In this document: in pieces, positions 1 to 9,282 of the stretch | Position numbering within the stretch: the stretch's first letter is position 1 | How the letters are laid out: each line of letters opens with the position of its first letter | Source of the DNA: Hymenobacter citatus | GTDB taxonomy: Bacteria > Bacteroidota > Bacteroidia > Cytophagales > Hymenobacteraceae | Assembly (NCBI RefSeq): GCF_014333615.1 | Contig: NZ_JACSCY010000004.1 | Location: 372,001 to 436,000 of the forward strand | Direction: 5' to 3' | DNA length: 64,000 bases | The notes under the pieces: model-generated | What the model was told of the DNA's origin: nothing | What the model saw: the letters and a program-made list of their open reading frames with translations, nothing else | The model's database searches: none | Position numbers and translations under genes: made by a program

Positions 1-1
1 C

Positions 2-94
2 AATCAGCCCGCCGGACCGCAGCCTACCCCCAAAGTGGACCCAATAGAAGCCAAAGCACATCACAACGCCAATACAAACGACGACGTAGCGTAA
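2..94 (+). CDS. 3' end of an unknown gene cut by the window edge
   Basis: One frame is open from the window start to a TAA at 92-94 and encodes about 30 residues ending in NANTNDDVA. The stretch is rich in Pro, Ala, Asn and Asp and reads like the low-complexity C-terminal tail of a larger protein whose body lies outside the window. A second frame is also open here (to about 150) but encodes a very basic, less protein-like sequence. No family can be named. A hairpin with a T-rich tail at 316-358 could terminate its transcript. The call is weak. Confidence 0.35.
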   Translation, partial: NQPAGPQPTPKVDPIEAKAHHNANTNDDVA

Positions 95-315
95 CTTTTT
101 TTGAAAAAGTTTTCAGCTCTGTAACCTTCCTCAGAGCCCTGCGTTAAAGAAGATATAACCGGCTTGAATAGATGAACGGATAGTTGTTTGTCGTAAAATT
201 GCCGACAGTAGGAGCTTCTGCCTGAACTGGTCAAACATTCAGGTCGTAAAATCATACTTGTCCATCGCAAGCTTCCTCAAACAGACCGTTCTGAATGGTT
301 AGCCGATTATACTCG

Positions 316-358
316 AAAGGCCGCCCGCAATTACTGCGAGCGGCCTTTCCTTGTTTTG
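316..358 (+). terminator. Intrinsic terminator-like hairpin
   Basis: The arms AAAGGCCGCCCGCA (316-329) and TGCGAGCGGCCTTT (335-348) pair with one wobble and are followed by a T-rich stretch on the plus strand. It probably ends the transcript of the gene cut by the left edge. The stem is nearly symmetric, so it may also act on lysS transcripts from the other side. Confidence 0.55.
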
Positions 359-375
359 TGGTACTTATTTGAACC

Positions 376-468
376 GTCATGCTGAGCAAAGCCGAAGCAT
401 CTCGCGTGCTGACGAAAGATAGTATCCAACTTCAGCACGCGAGATGCTTCGACTCCGCTCAGCATGAC
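376..468. repeat. Long palindromic element, CATCTCG family (copy 1)
   Basis: A 93-bp near-perfect palindrome. The arm runs from GTCATGCTGAGC through GAAGCATCTCGCGTGCTGA and returns through TCAGCACGCGAGATGCTTC to GCTCAGCATGAC. The loop contains GATAGTATCCAAC, nearly the same as in the copy at 22044-22136 although the outer arms differ. It ends 24 bp from the lysS stop codon, in a convergent gap. Confidence 0.85.
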
Positions 469-492
469 CGAACATCGATATAACCAGCTCGA

Positions 493-2049
493 TTAGGCCT
501 CCGGGTGCGGGGCGTTTTCCGACTTAGTGTACTCCGGCTTCATCTGTGGGAAGAACAACACATCCTGAATAGACGTGGAGTTCGTCATAATCATGCTTAG
601 GCGGTCGATGCCGATGCCCAGACCGGCTGTAGGCGGCATGCCGTACTCCAAAGCCCGCAGGAAGTCCTCGTCGAGCACCATCGCCTCCGTGTCACCGCGC
701 TTGCCCAACTCCAACTGCTCCTCGAAGCGGGCGCGCTGGTCGATAGGGTCATTCAGCTCGGAGAAGGCGTTGCAGATTTCCTTGCCGTTGCAAATCGCCT
801 CGAAACGCTCTACCAGGCCCGGCTTGTCGCGGTGCTTTTTCGCCAGCGGCGACATCTCCACGGGGTAGTCGGTGATGAAGGTAGGCTGAATGAGCTTCGG
901 CTCTACGTGCTCCCCGAAAATCTCGTCGATGATTTTGGCTTTGCCCATGCTGGGGTCGAGGCCTACCTTGAGGTCTTTGGCAGCGGCGCGCAGTTCATCC
1001 TCGCTCTTGCCATCAATGCTGAAGCCAGTGTAGTGCTCAATGGATTCAGCCATCGTGAAGCGCTTCCAGGGGCGCTGGAAATTGATAAGGTTCTCGCCTA
1101 CCTGCACTTCGGTTTTGCCGTGCAGGGCTAGGGCCACGCGCTCCACCATTTCCTCCACCAGGTCCATCATCCAGTAGTAGTCCTTGTACGCCACGTACAG
1201 CTCCATCTGGGTGAACTCGGGGTTGTGGAAGCGCGACATGCCCTCGTTGCGGAAGTCCTTCGAGAATTCGTACACGCCATCGAAACCACCCACAATCAGG
1301 CGCTTCAGGTACAGCTCGTTGGCAATGCGCAGGTAGAGCGTCATGTCCAGCGTGTTGTGGTGCGTTTTGAAGGGACGGGCGGCGGCGCCACCGTATAGCG
1401 GCTGTAGGATGGGCGTTTCCACCTCCAGGTAGCCTTTGTCGTTGAGGTAGTTGCGCATGGCCTGCACCAGCTGCGTGCGCTTCACAAAAGCGTCGCGCAC
1501 GTGCGGGTTCACTACCAGGTCCACGTAGCGCTGGCGGTAGCGCTGCTCGGGGTCGGTGAAGGCGTCGTAGGTCACTTTCTCGCCGGTGGCTTCGTCCATG
1601 CGCTCCTTCACCACGGGTAGGGGGCGCAGGGCTTTGCTCAGCAGCTTGAAGTTCTTCACGTGGATGGACGTTTCGCCTACCATCGTCTTGAACACGTAGC
1701 CTTCTACTCCCACAAAGTCGCCCAAATCGAGCAGCTTCTTGAACACGGTGTTGTACAGCTCCTTGTCCTCGCCGGGGCAGATTTCGTCGCGGTTCACGTA
1801 GAGCTGAATGCGGCCCGACGCGTCCTGCAACTCGGCAAACGAGGCCTTACCCTTCACCCGAATCGACATCAGGCGGCCCGCTAGGCGCACGTCCTGAAAG
1901 TTATTCAGCTCGGGGTGGTAGTTGTCGTGAATTTCCTGGGCGTAGAAGTTCACGTCAAACAGCTCGGACGGATACGGTTCAATACCGAGCTTTTGTAGTT
2001 CGTCCAGCTTCTGACGACGAATAAGCTCCTGTTCGCTAAGATGATGCAT
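493..2049 (-). CDS. lysS: Lysyl-tRNA synthetase (class II)
   Basis: Charges tRNA-Lys with lysine in the cytoplasm. The 518-residue product has the N-terminal OB-fold anticodon-binding domain (roughly residues 45-165), then the class II catalytic domain with motif 2 ([18 protein letters not shown]) and motif 3 ([14 protein letters not shown], near residue 476). Length matches bacterial LysS. The frame is open to 2118, but the ATG at 2047-2049 gives [18 protein letters not shown], the usual LysS beginning, and a -7-like box lies at 2095-2102 inside the longer reading, so the shorter start is preferred. It stands alone on the minus strand, with a terminator of the upstream gene just behind it. 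Confidence 0.97.
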   Translation of the reverse strand: MHHLSEQELIRRQKLDELQKLGIEPYPSELFDVNFYAQEIHDNYHPELNNFQDVRLAGRLMSIRVKGKASFAELQDASGRIQLYVNRDEICPGEDKELYNTVFKKLLDLGDFVGVEGYVFKTMVGETSIHVKNFKLLSKALRPLPVVKERMDEATGEKVTYDAFTDPEQRYRQRYVDLVVNPHVRDAFVKRTQLVQAMRNYLNDKGYLEVETPILQPLYGGAAARPFKTHHNTLDMTLYLRIANELYLKRLIVGGFDGVYEFSKDFRNEGMSRFHNPEFTQMELYVAYKDYYWMMDLVEEMVERVALALHGKTEVQVGENLINFQRPWKRFTMAESIEHYTGFSIDGKSEDELRAAAKDLKVGLDPSMGKAKIIDEIFGEHVEPKLIQPTFITDYPVEMSPLAKKHRDKPGLVERFEAICNGKEICNAFSELNDPIDQRARFEEQLELGKRGDTEAMVLDEDFLRALEYGMPPTAGLGIGIDRLSMIMTNSTSIQDVLFFPQMKPEYTKSENAPHPEA

Positions 2050-2094
2050 AGGGTAGGGGTGTGGCAGACGGCTGCAGCCGCAAAAGTCAAGCTG

Positions 2095-2102
2095 CAAAGG
2101 TA
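2095..2102 (-). promoter_or_regulatory. Candidate -7 box for lysS
   Basis: Read on the minus strand this is TACCTTTG, an exact match to the Bacteroidota -7 consensus TAnnTTTG, about 45 bp upstream of the chosen lysS ATG. No well-spaced -33 TTG was found, so the call is tentative. Confidence 0.4.
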
Positions 2103-2115
2103 AACCATGGCGCAA

Positions 2116-2146
2116 CAAAAAACGCTGGCCCAGCAGGCCAGCGTTT
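2116..2146 (-). terminator. Intrinsic terminator of the 2184-3224 gene
   Basis: Perfect 11-bp stem AAACGCTGGCC / GGCCAGCGTTT with a short loop. On the minus strand it is followed by TTTTTTG. It lies 37 bp past the stop of the upstream minus-strand gene and just before the lysS promoter region, which separates the two transcripts. Confidence 0.85.
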
Positions 2147-2183
2147 ACGTGTATATGCAGTAGGACTGTTAGAAGCAGTTGGG

Positions 2184-3224
2184 TTAGGCAGCAATGCCCA
2201 TTTGGCCATCGGCCTCCTGGCCCAGCACCTGGGGCTCTACCCGCGTGCGCAGGCGCTCCTGCACGAAGCCATGCTGCAAGTGCTTGGGCAAGTCGGCTAC
2301 AAGCTGCTGGTAGCGCTCCAGGCCCATGGCCTTGGCCACGTAGGTTTCGTGGATGCCATTGAGGTAGCTCACTACATTCAGCAGCGACTGATGAAACAGC
2401 TGGAAGTCGATATCTGCCTCTACGTAGCGCTCAATCTCGCGGCTGGTCTGCGAAATCTGCAAGCGGCCCAGCAGATCGAAGATGGTGGTGTAGCCCAGGC
2501 GCCAGGTAATCTGCTGCCAGTGCGCGGCCGTCCACTTATCCAGCGGCTTGCCGGTCTTCTGGCTGCGAATAGCTGTGTTGGGGTTGTTCTGCACCTGTTG
2601 GCGCGTCCACTGAGCTTTCATCTTGCGTGTGGTGCGCAGGAACTGCCCAATCTGCGCCTGGGCCTCAATCTCCTTGCCGGCAATGTGCAGCCCGGCTTTG
2701 TAGCCCGCCAGGGGTAGGCGATGGATGCTGAAGTCGCCGTAGCTACCGGCCGCGTAGAACGATACCGGCCGCGGGTAAGCGTTACGCACCACCAGTCGCC
2801 CTACCTCCCGCCGAATAAGCGAAGGGTTGTTGCCGCGCACACCCGTAGTGTACAGAAAGGCCTGCAAGCCAGCTAAAATGGTATGATACGCCTGCGGAAA
2901 AGTCCAGTGCAGGGCATTGCGCAGATAGTCCTCGTCGCCCAGCTCAGCAGTGGCACGCAATGCGTACTCAGTGCTCCAGCATGTGTGCAACAGGCGTGTA
3001 ATGGCCTGAATGTCCGTATCCGCCAACTCGGCCTCGTGGGCCCGGAAGAAGGGGAGGTGCTGCAAGCCGCCCAGCGCATCATCGCCTTCCTGAATATGGT
3101 AATTCAGAGCGAAGAAGTAGTTAAGGAAGACCTGGGCCGGAATGGATTTACGCCACGTTTCCTCGGCTTGTTTCTGCTCGTCCGTCACGAGCGGAATGAT
3201 AGGGGTTTCCATTGTCGTCGTCAT
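2184..3224 (-). CDS. Conserved-looking protein of unknown function, 346 aa
   Basis: I do not recognise the family. The product is soluble, with no signal peptide or membrane segment, mostly helical and rich in Gln, Leu and Ala, with many Trp and Tyr. The segment around residues 200-250 is basic ([14 protein letters not shown]) and could bind nucleic acid, but no catalytic motif is evident. The start ATG at 3222-3224 is followed by a second possible start at 3212. It has its own terminator, and an AT-rich non-coding region of about 170 bp lies upstream, so it is probably a single-gene transcript. Coding potential is clear from length and composition. Confidence 0.8.
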   Translation of the reverse strand: MTTTMETPIIPLVTDEQKQAEETWRKSIPAQVFLNYFFALNYHIQEGDDALGGLQHLPFFRAHEAELADTDIQAITRLLHTCWSTEYALRATAELGDEDYLRNALHWTFPQAYHTILAGLQAFLYTTGVRGNNPSLIRREVGRLVVRNAYPRPVSFYAAGSYGDFSIHRLPLAGYKAGLHIAGKEIEAQAQIGQFLRTTRKMKAQWTRQQVQNNPNTAIRSQKTGKPLDKWTAAHWQQITWRLGYTTIFDLLGRLQISQTSREIERYVEADIDFQLFHQSLLNVVSYLNGIHETYVAKAMGLERYQQLVADLPKHLQHGFVQERLRTRVEPQVLGQEADGQMGIAA

Positions 3225-3398
3225 GCTAAGTAAACAGGAAATAGCTGCTATTTGGTTGCATATTTACTAAAAATATTCGTAATACGTTTTTAGTATAAAT
3301 TACTGATTTATAATCGATTGTATGTGCTTGATATTTCTTTCACGTTTCCTGAATATAAAGTCTGTTTACTAATGATATTGGTTAGGGTGCGCTGCCGC

Positions 3399-3433
3399 AA
3401 AAAAAGCCCCGGTACCATGTCGGCACCGGGGCT
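3399..3433 (-). terminator. Intrinsic terminator of prc
   Basis: Stem AGCCCCGGT (3405-3413) pairs with ACCGGGGCT (3425-3433). On the minus strand the stem is followed by TTTTTTT. It lies about 25 bp past the protease stop codon. The 3234-3398 stretch beyond it is AT-rich and shows no gene. Confidence 0.9.
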
Positions 3434-3456
3434 CTTAATAAGGTAGGAACTACAAG

Positions 3457-5607
3457 CTACGCCTCATCCTGAATAACTGATACAGCTTCACGCAAGGTCA
3501 TGTCCTTGCGCAACGGCTTCACGAAGCGAACAGCGCGGTTCACCTTCACCGTGTCGCTACCCTGCGCCTGGATATCAGTAGCCAAGGCACTAATATTGAT
3601 GGTAGCAGCAGCTTTCTGAGCAGCTTCAAACTTATCTGACTCGATCTTAGCTTTGTCTTGCTCGGCCTTGTATGTTGTCAGTTTCAGCGACACACTGGTA
3701 TCGTTCTTACGCTGCACCATGCGCTGTACCATCTCGCTCATCAACTTGAAGCGTGGGTCAGTAGCTACGCGCTTCTGGCTGGCAGCACTTAGCTTAGAAA
3801 TGTTCGGCGCATCAGCCCAGGTCTTGTAACGAGCCGGCGCAATTTCGTCCCATTTCAAAGGATACTCGGCTTCTTTCTCACCTTGGTCGAGGTAGCTGTA
3901 CGGGTCGGGCAATACGATGTCCGACATCACCCCCTTGAACTGCGTCGAGCCGCCGTTGATGCGGTAGAACTTCTGCGTGGTCAGCTTCAGCGAACCAAAC
4001 GGCTTAATGTTGTTGAACTCAGCGGGTAGAGCATCATCCAGATCGAAGATACGCTGCACTGTGCCTTTACCATAGGTGCTGGTAGAACCCATCACAATAC
4101 CGCGCTTGTAGTCCTGAATGGCTGCCGCTAGAATCTCGGAAGCCGAGGCGCTAAACTTGTTTACCAATACCACCAGCGGGCCGGTGTACTGCACGCGGGG
4201 GTCACGGTCGTTGAGTACGGTAGCGGCACCCTGGCGGCTACGTACCTGCACCACCGGACCACTATCGATAAACAGGCCAGCCATTTCTACAGCATCCGTC
4301 AAGGAGCCACCGCCGTTAAAGCGCAGGTCAAGTACTAGGCCCTGAATGTTTTCTTTTTGCAGCTTTTCCAACTCCTTCTTCACGTCGTTGGCCGAGCTGC
4401 GGCCACCGTTGTCGTTGAAGTCGGCATAGAAGGAAGGCAATTTGATGTAGCCATACTTCTTCCCCCCCTCGTTGATGGTAGCCGATTGCGCGAAAGTGTC
4501 TTCAATGATAACTACGTCGCGGATAATCGGAATAATCTTGGTGCTGCCGTCGGCCTTTTTCACCGTGAGGCGCACTTCCGTGCCCTTCTTGCCTTTGATC
4601 AGCACAATGGCTTTGTCTAGGCGCATACCTTCTACTGATACCGGTACCTCGGCGCCCTGGCCTACCCGCGTAATGATATCACCAGCTTTCAACTCGCCCT
4701 GGCGGTAGGAAGCGCTACCTGGAATGATGTCAGCCACTTTGATTTGGCCGTCTTTCTCTTGCAACGAAGCGCCGATGCCTTCAAAACGACCCGTCATAGC
4801 TTGATCGAAGTTGTCTTTGTCGCGCGGTGCAAAGTACTCGGTGTGGGGGTCGTAAGTATTAGCCACTACATTGGCATACATCGCCAAACGGTCGTTGGTA
4901 TCAGTCTGGAGCAAGTCACGGAACTGATCATCATAGTATTTCAGCACGCGCTTGCGGGCTTCGGCCTCCATCTGTTCAGGGGTGCGATTAGGCTCATCAG
5001 TAGTGAGGGTAGCGCTTTTGCTAGTAGAAGCTGTCAGGTTGCCTTTGCCAGTGCGCTTGGATTGCTCATCCATCATCTCCGACATCTGCACCAAGGCCCG
5101 GTACTTCAGAAACTTACGCCAGTCCTCACGCTGCGCTGCCTTATCAGCCGGAAAAACCATTTTTTCCGGATCGGTTTCCATCTTTTCCTCCACAGTAAAG
5201 TCAAACGGCTTGGTCAGGATGTCGCGGTAGAGGGCCTGAATATCCTTCACGCGCTGATCCATCAGCTGTGTGCTCAAGTCCATGAACTCATGCGACCCGC
5301 GCTTCACCTGATCATCAATCTCTGTCTGGTACTTGCTGAGCTGTGCTACGTCGGACTTCAACAGAAACTTTTTGTTGACGTCGATGCGCTTGAGGTATAA
5401 ATCAAACACACGCTTGGAAAAGGAATCGTCAATCTTTTCCGGCTGATAGTGTGCAATGTTCAACCCACTCAGCATCACTCTGATCAGTACATCGTCTTTC
5501 TGAGGGGCTGTGGCATCATTGCGCTGGTACAGCTTGTAGGATGCCAACACAAAGATGGCCATCACCAGCGAGGCATACAGGCCTATTTTAAGTCGTGGGG
5601 AAGACAT
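3457..5607 (-). CDS. prc: Tail-specific / carboxy-terminal processing protease (peptidase S41A)
   Basis: Periplasmic serine protease that degrades or trims proteins from their C-termini. The 716-residue product begins with a membrane anchor or signal segment (about residues 8-24, GLYASLVMAIFVLASY). It continues with the Tsp-type N-terminal helical domain, a PDZ domain (about 265-350, GIGASLQEKDGQIKV) and the S41 core with FNGGGSLTDAVEMAG. The catalytic Ser sits in NKFSASASEI (near residue 488) and the Lys in TYGKGTVQ (near 514); one residue more separates them than in E. coli Tsp. A long C-terminal helical region matches the extension typical of Prc. The start at 5605-5607 is preceded by a -7-like box. 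It is monocistronic, bounded by terminators on both sides. Confidence 0.93.
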   Translation of the reverse strand: MSSPRLKIGLYASLVMAIFVLASYKLYQRNDATAPQKDDVLIRVMLSGLNIAHYQPEKIDDSFSKRVFDLYLKRIDVNKKFLLKSDVAQLSKYQTEIDDQVKRGSHEFMDLSTQLMDQRVKDIQALYRDILTKPFDFTVEEKMETDPEKMVFPADKAAQREDWRKFLKYRALVQMSEMMDEQSKRTGKGNLTASTSKSATLTTDEPNRTPEQMEAEARKRVLKYYDDQFRDLLQTDTNDRLAMYANVVANTYDPHTEYFAPRDKDNFDQAMTGRFEGIGASLQEKDGQIKVADIIPGSASYRQGELKAGDIITRVGQGAEVPVSVEGMRLDKAIVLIKGKKGTEVRLTVKKADGSTKIIPIIRDVVIIEDTFAQSATINEGGKKYGYIKLPSFYADFNDNGGRSSANDVKKELEKLQKENIQGLVLDLRFNGGGSLTDAVEMAGLFIDSGPVVQVRSRQGAATVLNDRDPRVQYTGPLVVLVNKFSASASEILAAAIQDYKRGIVMGSTSTYGKGTVQRIFDLDDALPAEFNNIKPFGSLKLTTQKFYRINGGSTQFKGVMSDIVLPDPYSYLDQGEKEAEYPLKWDEIAPARYKTWADAPNISKLSAASQKRVATDPRFKLMSEMVQRMVQRKNDTSVSLKLTTYKAEQDKAKIESDKFEAAQKAAATINISALATDIQAQGSDTVKVNRAVRFVKPLRKDMTLREAVSVIQDEA

Positions 5608-5633
5608 GAAGAAAAAATAAAATGGAGGAAAAC

Positions 5634-5641
5634 CAAATATA
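5634..5641 (-). promoter_or_regulatory. Candidate -7 box for prc
   Basis: Minus-strand TATATTTG matches TAnnTTTG exactly and lies 27 bp upstream of the prc ATG, giving a leader of about 20 nt. A -33 TTG at normal spacing is not obvious. The rest of the 5608-5909 gap holds only the terminator of the next gene. Confidence 0.45.
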
Positions 5642-5842
5642 GGAAAAACACACTCTGTTTGCGTACGTGCACACAGATTGCGCGGTTTAGTATCAGAACG
5701 CCTAAATCAGACAAATAAGTGCCCTGTATACAACAGCATTTATATTCCTGAGGGTAGGAATTATAGCAACGGCGGCCACGTAGCTCGTGAGCACTTTTTG
5801 CATGCTGATGCTGTGTTAATACAAAAAATCAGCCTGAAACGC

Positions 5843-5877
5843 AAAGAAGCCTTCCCTGAAACAGGAAAGGCTTCTTT
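5843..5877 (-). terminator. Terminator hairpin of the stress-protein gene
   Basis: AAAGAAGCCTT (5843-5853) pairs with AAGGCTTCTTT (5867-5877), with an inner CCTG/CAGG stem. It lies 33 bp past the stop at 5910. The T-tail is short, so efficiency is uncertain, and it could work in both directions. Confidence 0.6.
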
Positions 5878-5909
5878 ATTACTACTGCGTAAGCAGTTAT
5901 TTGATATAC

Positions 5910-6737
5910 TTAGTACTTGTAGATACGGTCACCTTGGTGGCGACGGAACTCTTCTTCGAAGTACTTGGCGTCTTCTTCGTTACGGGGTTTTACACCCATT
6001 ACGATACCACCATTTTTTACATCTTGCTCATATTCAGCGGCATGCTCTTCAGGAATGCCCGAGCCTACCAGTGCGCCTACTAGGCCGCCCGTGAGACCAC
6101 CGGCACCGGCACCAGCCAATGCAGCAGCAATTGGACCGGCAATTACCAAGCCCAAGCCGGGCAGTGCCACCGAGGTGCCAATGGCGGCAATAGCGCCAAT
6201 TACAGCGCCAGCAGTACCACCAATAGCGGAACCTACACCAGCACCTTCCATAGCTTTGTCGCCCAGATCGGTTTCGGGCGTATCATCACCGAAGTGCGTT
6301 TTACGCGTTTCATCCGACATCAGCAGGTTCACATCGTCTTTCGTGTAGCCACGTGACGAGAGAGAATTGTAAGCACGCTCAGCGCTGCTACGGTCGCGGA
6401 AAGTAGAAGTCAACATGCTAGTTCCGCTGCCACTGCTACCCGAACGGTAGGGCTCGCCCGTTACGGCGTGTGCTGCTTCGTCAGCTGTATTTTGTATGCC
6501 ATCAATCCCACGGCCTACTGCTGCTCCTACCGAGCCGGCCATTGCTCCGCCTTTAGCGGTAGCGCTATAATCGTCGCCATCAATACCAGGGTTTGCGCCA
6601 GTGCCAGCGTTGTAGCTAGTGCCTTCGTTGCTTGTGCTAGAGCTATTGCCTACGCCGGTACCAGTGTTGGTAGTACCATAGTTAGCGCCTGCGCCTGTAC
6701 CTGTGTTCTGTGGGTTGTTACGATCGTTCGTGTTCAT
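5910..6737 (-). CDS. Glycine-rich protein with general-stress-protein (GSP17M/YflT-like) domain
   Basis: A 275-residue protein with three parts. Residues 1-100 are a low-complexity Asn/Gly/Thr-rich segment. A middle domain, STFRDRSSAERAYNSLSSRGY and following, resembles the general stress protein 17M fold. A long glycine-zipper hydrophobic stretch (about 165-225, rich in GAVIGAIAA and GAGAGGLTGGL) could insert in or associate with membranes. The C-terminus (GIVMGVKPRNEEDAKYFEEEF) repeats the pattern of the stress domain, so two half-domains may flank the glycine-rich span. Proteins of this type are often stress-induced in Bacteroidota; function is unproven. It is monocistronic, and the 150 bp upstream carry another hairpin. 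Confidence 0.75.
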   Translation of the reverse strand: MNTNDRNNPQNTGTGAGANYGTTNTGTGVGNSSSTSNEGTSYNAGTGANPGIDGDDYSATAKGGAMAGSVGAAVGRGIDGIQNTADEAAHAVTGEPYRSGSSGSGTSMLTSTFRDRSSAERAYNSLSSRGYTKDDVNLLMSDETRKTHFGDDTPETDLGDKAMEGAGVGSAIGGTAGAVIGAIAAIGTSVALPGLGLVIAGPIAAALAGAGAGGLTGGLVGALVGSGIPEEHAAEYEQDVKNGGIVMGVKPRNEEDAKYFEEEFRRHQGDRIYKY

Positions 6738-6763
6738 CGGGAAAGAGTCTTAAGGTTAAATAG

Positions 6764-6825
6764 AAAAGGTGTATTCCGGACTTGCACACATAGAATGTGC
6801 GGGAGTCTCGAAACACACCTTTTTT
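6764..6825. terminator. Imperfect long hairpin, likely terminator
   Basis: AAAAGGTGTATTCCGGACTTG pairs imperfectly with the segment ending AAACACACCTTTTTT, around a CACACAT/ATGTGCG inner stem. On the plus strand it ends in a T-run. On the minus strand it lies about 95 bp past the stop of the 6920 gene. It probably separates the two minus-strand genes. Confidence 0.5.
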
Positions 6826-6919
6826 AACGAGGACGATATGATAGGGTTACAGCTAGCTGTGCAGTTGCCCGTATCTTGTACTCTTACCTCTTTCGGTTGT
6901 ACCTATTGGAGAAACACGA

Positions 6920-7288
6920 TTAGAGAAATTGGCTGTAATTCTCGTCGTTTTGCCAGAAGTCGCGGCACTCGCTACGGAGCGTTTTCACAAAATCCGGGTC
7001 CTGTTTCAATTGCCGCCATTCACCCATGCCCAATCGCTCGCACATCTTGAAAAAGTTGTCGCCCTGCCCTTTAGCACCCTTTATTTTCACTAGGCAACTC
7101 AGCAACGGACGATTCGCATGAAATTCGGATTCGGAGATTTCAGCGAGAATTTCAACCAAACGCGACTTTTCGTGGGTAATATCCAGGTTCAGCCCCAATT
7201 CTGCCTCCTGAATAAGATTCAAGAAGCTGGTAGTGCCGACTTGCTGACGAGCAAAGCGAATAAGATGCGTACGGACGCGATTAATCAT
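6920..7288 (-). CDS. Small protein of unknown function, about 122 aa
   Basis: Not recognised. The frame is open to 7336, but the ATG at 7286-7288 (MINRVRTHLIRFARQQVG) is preferred because the extra N-terminus (RPSTQGYLFHPCFSH) looks non-coding and overlaps a hairpin at 7299-7321. The product is mainly helical and amphipathic, with a basic start and a conserved-looking segment LSCLVKIKGAKGQGDNFF. There is no signal peptide or membrane span. It sits 91 bp downstream of the proline dehydrogenase stop on the same strand and could be co-transcribed. Coding confidence is moderate to good. Confidence 0.65.
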   Translation of the reverse strand: MINRVRTHLIRFARQQVGTTSFLNLIQEAELGLNLDITHEKSRLVEILAEISESEFHANRPLLSCLVKIKGAKGQGDNFFKMCERLGMGEWRQLKQDPDFVKTLRSECRDFWQNDENYSQFL

Positions 7289-7298
7289 GTGGGAAAAG

Positions 7299-7321
7299 CA
7301 GGGGTGGAACAAATACCCCTG
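7299..7321. promoter_or_regulatory. Small hairpin just upstream of the 6920-7288 gene
   Basis: CAGGGGT (7299-7305) and ACCCCTG (7315-7321) form a perfect 7-bp stem with a 9-nt loop, ending 11 bp from the chosen start codon. It could be a leader hairpin that affects translation; there is no further evidence. Confidence 0.3.
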
Positions 7322-7379
7322 GGTGGAGGGGCGCACTGACGAGTAAAAGAGCTAAAACTATGCCGTTCCCTGGATCAGT

Positions 7380-8573
7380 TTAAACCGACATCCGACGACG
7401 AGCTATTTCCTTTTGAATCAATAAAAATTCGCGGCTGCTTTGCCCGGCAATGGCGGTGTTTTCGTCGGCGCGGCGCAGGAGATAGGGCATCACGGCAGCT
7501 ACCGGGCCGTAGGGCACGTATTTGGCCGTGTTGTAGCCAGCGTGTGCTAGGTTATACGTAAGATTATCACTCATGCCATAGAGCTGTGCAAACCATACGC
7601 GGGTATCGCTGGGCGCAATGCGGCGGGCCTGCATCAGTTCCGTGAGCAGGAGGGAACTGGCTTCGTTGTGGGTGCCGGCGCACAGGCTGATGCGGTCGAT
7701 GTGGTCGATGCAGTAGCGCAGGGCGTCGTCGTAGAGTTGGTCGGTGGCTGTTTTGGTGGGATTGATGGGGTTGGCGTAGCCACGCTGAGCAGCTGTGCGG
7801 CCTTCCTTTTCCATGTAGGCACCTCGTACCAACTTGCCACCTAGGTAGTAGCCATCAGCTTTTGCAGTGGCATAGGCTTGCTGTAGTGCTTCCAATCGGT
7901 CGTGGCGGTAGAGTTGGTAGGTGTTCCAAACGATGGCCGACTCGCGGTTGTACTTCGCCATCATCTCATAGGTTAGCGCATCAATGGTGTCCTGAAACCA
8001 GCTTTCTTCCGCATCAATGAACACGCGCACTCCGTGGCGGTGCGCTAGGCCGCAAATGGCGTCAACGCGGGCGTGGGCGCGCTCGTAGCTGGCCTGCTCG
8101 GTAGGTGTGAGGGGCTTGCCAGTTTGCTTCTTTTCCAGGATGGCGCTATCGGCTACCCCCGTCACTTTGAAAACCGAAAATGGGATGTGCTCGGAGCGGT
8201 GCGCCAGCTCTATTGTCGCCAATAGCTCGTCGCGGGTGCGGTCGAAGCTCCGGTCATCGCCTTCGCCCTCCACCGAATAGTCGAGGATGGTGCCGATGTT
8301 GTAACGGCCCAACTCCTCAATCACCGGCTTGCATTCCTGAATGGTTTCGCCCCCGCAAAACTGCGAGAAGATGCTGTGCTTCACCAAGAACTTAACGCCG
8401 GGTATGTGCCATCGCAGGGCCGTTTTCATCAGCGAGCCGCCCGCTTTCACGGTGGCCGGACTATTCATGGCCGCAAAGAGGGCGTAGGTTTTGCGCAGGT
8501 CCGCATCCGACTTGGCGGCAAAGGCAACAGCGGTATCCTCGAATGAGACGGGCGGAGCTTGGGTAGCAGGCAT
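7380..8573 (-). CDS. Proline dehydrogenase (monofunctional, FAD-dependent)
   Basis: Oxidises proline to pyrroline-5-carboxylate with FAD, passing electrons to the respiratory chain; first step of proline use. The 397-residue product shows the PRODH barrel with signatures FIDAEESWFQDTIDALT, GGKLVRGAYMEKE (flavin and substrate site), AGTHNEAS, FAQLYGMSDNLTY and VPYGPV, and ends in the substrate-binding helix YLLRRADENTAIAGQSSRE. The ATG at 8571-8573 is chosen because the upstream extension to 8657 is hydrophobic but not family-like. The partner P5C dehydrogenase is not in the window, as expected where the two enzymes are separate proteins. Confidence 0.93.
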   Translation of the reverse strand: MPATQAPPVSFEDTAVAFAAKSDADLRKTYALFAAMNSPATVKAGGSLMKTALRWHIPGVKFLVKHSIFSQFCGGETIQECKPVIEELGRYNIGTILDYSVEGEGDDRSFDRTRDELLATIELAHRSEHIPFSVFKVTGVADSAILEKKQTGKPLTPTEQASYERAHARVDAICGLAHRHGVRVFIDAEESWFQDTIDALTYEMMAKYNRESAIVWNTYQLYRHDRLEALQQAYATAKADGYYLGGKLVRGAYMEKEGRTAAQRGYANPINPTKTATDQLYDDALRYCIDHIDRISLCAGTHNEASSLLLTELMQARRIAPSDTRVWFAQLYGMSDNLTYNLAHAGYNTAKYVPYGPVAAVMPYLLRRADENTAIAGQSSREFLLIQKEIARRRMSV

Positions 8574-8700
8574 AAGAAAACAAATCGGGAGTAAAACAGC
8601 GAAAAGGGCATTTTCGCAGGGCGAAGATACCTTTTTTAACACCGTTTCTTCTGCCATAGTTGCACCTGCTCCAGGGTGTTTTGGCTAGCAGTTGCTGGCG

Positions 8701-9141
8701 CTATTGGGTAGGGTAGGAAACCGTATTGCCGGCCATAGATGATACGGGCCGTTTGCGGGCAAACAGGTGTCCCCGGCCCTCCGCGTCTGAATCGCGCAGG
8801 TAGAGGCGGTTGCCGACCACCGTATAAAACTGGTGTGCCCGGTAGCCGTGGTATACAATCAGCTGTTTACGGTGGCGCAGGGTAAACTGCGCGGCGCCGG
8901 TCATGGAGTTGTCTTGGTAGAAGCGGGCCCGGCCACGCCGGTCAAACTCCACGGCGCTGGTGTGCCCTACTAGAGCGGGTGTCAGTTTCAAAGAGTCCGT
9001 GGGTAGGGTGGTTTCCACCCATTCCCAGCGGCCTACCAGTTGGTCCTCCACACCCGCCACCGAATCCCGGCTACAGCCTGTCGTGAATAAGCCACTCACA
9101 CAAAGAAGCACAATGCCGCCTTTCTGGTATAGAGCATTCAT
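8701..9141 (-). CDS. Small lipoprotein, lipocalin-like, unknown function
   Basis: A 146-residue protein with a lipoprotein signal (MNALYQKGGIVLLCVSGLF followed by lipobox TTGC, Cys near residue 23), so it is anchored on the outer membrane or in the periplasm. The mature part starts with LVGRWEWVETTL and continues with beta-strand patterns such as VEFDRRGRARFY and NRLYLRDS, typical of small lipocalin-like beta-barrel lipoproteins in Bacteroidota. No ligand can be inferred. It is divergent from aroB and 127 bp from proline dehydrogenase. Confidence 0.75.
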   Translation of the reverse strand: MNALYQKGGIVLLCVSGLFTTGCSRDSVAGVEDQLVGRWEWVETTLPTDSLKLTPALVGHTSAVEFDRRGRARFYQDNSMTGAAQFTLRHRKQLIVYHGYRAHQFYTVVGNRLYLRDSDAEGRGHLFARKRPVSSMAGNTVSYPTQ

Positions 9142-9282
9142 AAATAGATACTTAAATAATGTAGTAAAAGCCCCGCGCTAGTAGGATTCGATAAAGCCGC
9201 GAAAGGTTGCAGCAAATCACGCTATTTTTACCAAAGTTCTTGTGGATTCTGTGCAAAAAATTTACCAGAAAATTCAATAGAC

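Noticed and set aside
61..270. 69-residue frame on the minus strand at the left edge
   Set aside because: It has no family resemblance and poor codon pattern; the region also holds stop codons in neighbouring frames and a likely 3' end of another gene.
2061..2717. 218-residue plus-strand frame
   Set aside because: It is antisense to the lysS start and the 2184-3224 gene and runs through the terminator at 2116-2146.
2184..3224. Reading the unknown 346-residue protein as a HEPN-type RNase
   Set aside because: The only close spacing, RNALH, has three residues between Arg and His, not the four to six expected; the helical look alone is not enough.
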